The notes below the pieces were generated by a model that did not search any database, had not been told where the DNA came from, and saw nothing but the letters and a program-made list of their open reading frames with translations. This document shows, one piece after another, positions 50,801-50,944 of a stretch of DNA of 50,944 nucleotides. The stretch lies in contig CAVESF010000015.1 of assembly GCA_963618495.1 (NCBI GenBank), forward strand, positions 1 through 50,944, in the 5' to 3' direction. Position 1 is the first letter of the stretch, and each line of letters begins with the position of its first letter. Source of the DNA: Apopatosoma sp963618495. Its GTDB lineage: Bacteria > Bacillota > Clostridia > Oscillospirales > CAG-272. A program made the translations under genes and the position numbers.

Positions 50801-50944
50801 TAGCAAAAACAAATTTTATTGATGCTGTTAAGTTGTATAATAAGTTTGACAGTTGCGGCGGTTTTTTGGACTATATATTTATACGCGCGTGCGATAAGTA
50901 TTACTACACTACTTAGACACACATCGTAATAGCCATGCGTGACT

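Noticed and set aside
50701..50916. Plus-strand frame over the tRNA-Pro locus
   Set aside because: It runs through the antisense of the tRNA and its promoter and has no ribosome binding site.

Overview
This window looks like a chromosomal segment of an anaerobic, probably gut-dwelling, member of the Clostridia (Bacillota), most likely from an uncultured lineage. The evidence is gene content rather than a database match: an nrdR regulator, ruvC-ruvA-ruvB in the Firmicute order, an EcfA1-EcfA2-EcfT transporter core next to truA, a ClpE-type ATPase, rplU-prp-rpmA with the N-terminally extended L27 that Prp processes, pyrR-uraA behind a PyrR attenuator, sigma-A promoters with 17-base spacers, strong GGAGG ribosome binding sites and frequent TTG starts. 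A run of ten N at 29181-29190 shows that the sequence is a scaffold, probably a draft or metagenome assembly.

Layout. 1-1405 carries a bacterial sn-glycerol-1-phosphate dehydrogenase (AraM type). 1517-5087 is a leftward unit: nrdR, a DUF4380-like protein, cardiolipin synthase and an ECF S component. 5216-6132 holds two small genes of unknown function, each with its own promoter. 6250-7929 (leftward) is dus and an SGNH hydrolase. 8115-19958 is a long rightward housekeeping cluster: a degenerate PheA-like protein, ruvC, ruvA, ruvB, an rRNA-type methyltransferase, ecfA1, ecfA2, ecfT, truA, a DUF5711 protein, cvpA and clpE. A GH127 and CE15 carbohydrate pair follows (19991-22952). 23114-24110 is rplU-prp-rpmA leftward, then a decayed gene fragment and a DUF4430 lipoprotein. 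25203-28916 has a PHP-domain protein, an AI-2E family transporter, a DUF1653 protein and UDP-GlcNAc 2-epimerase.

29312-32890 encodes a 1192-residue, extremely cysteine-rich surface protein. It is followed by an accessory island (33006-35625): a GGCC-type restriction-modification system (controller, HaeIII-like methyltransferase, NgoPII-like nuclease) plus a second C5 methyltransferase cut short by an ISL3-type transposase remnant. 35626-41777 carries a candidate structured RNA, a DUF3048 lipoprotein, tadA, a CPBP protease, a GH94 phosphorylase-like enzyme and tdk. 41882-43846 is pyrR-uraA. 44162-47952 is nusB, a TsaD paralogue, xseA, xseB and ispA. The window ends with an archaeal-type aspartyl-tRNA synthetase, a zinc-ribbon methyltransferase and tRNA-Pro(CGG).

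Functional links. The ECF core could drive the S component at 1517-2047. Tdk, PyrR and UraA form a pyrimidine-salvage neighbourhood. GH127, CE15 and GH94 point to use of plant or host polysaccharide. The best candidates for something undescribed are the cysteine-rich surface protein and its broken relative at about 24290-24510, the PheA-like pseudoenzyme heading the ruvCAB operon, the TsaD paralogue between nusB and xseA, and the hairpin-rich segment at 35825-35946.
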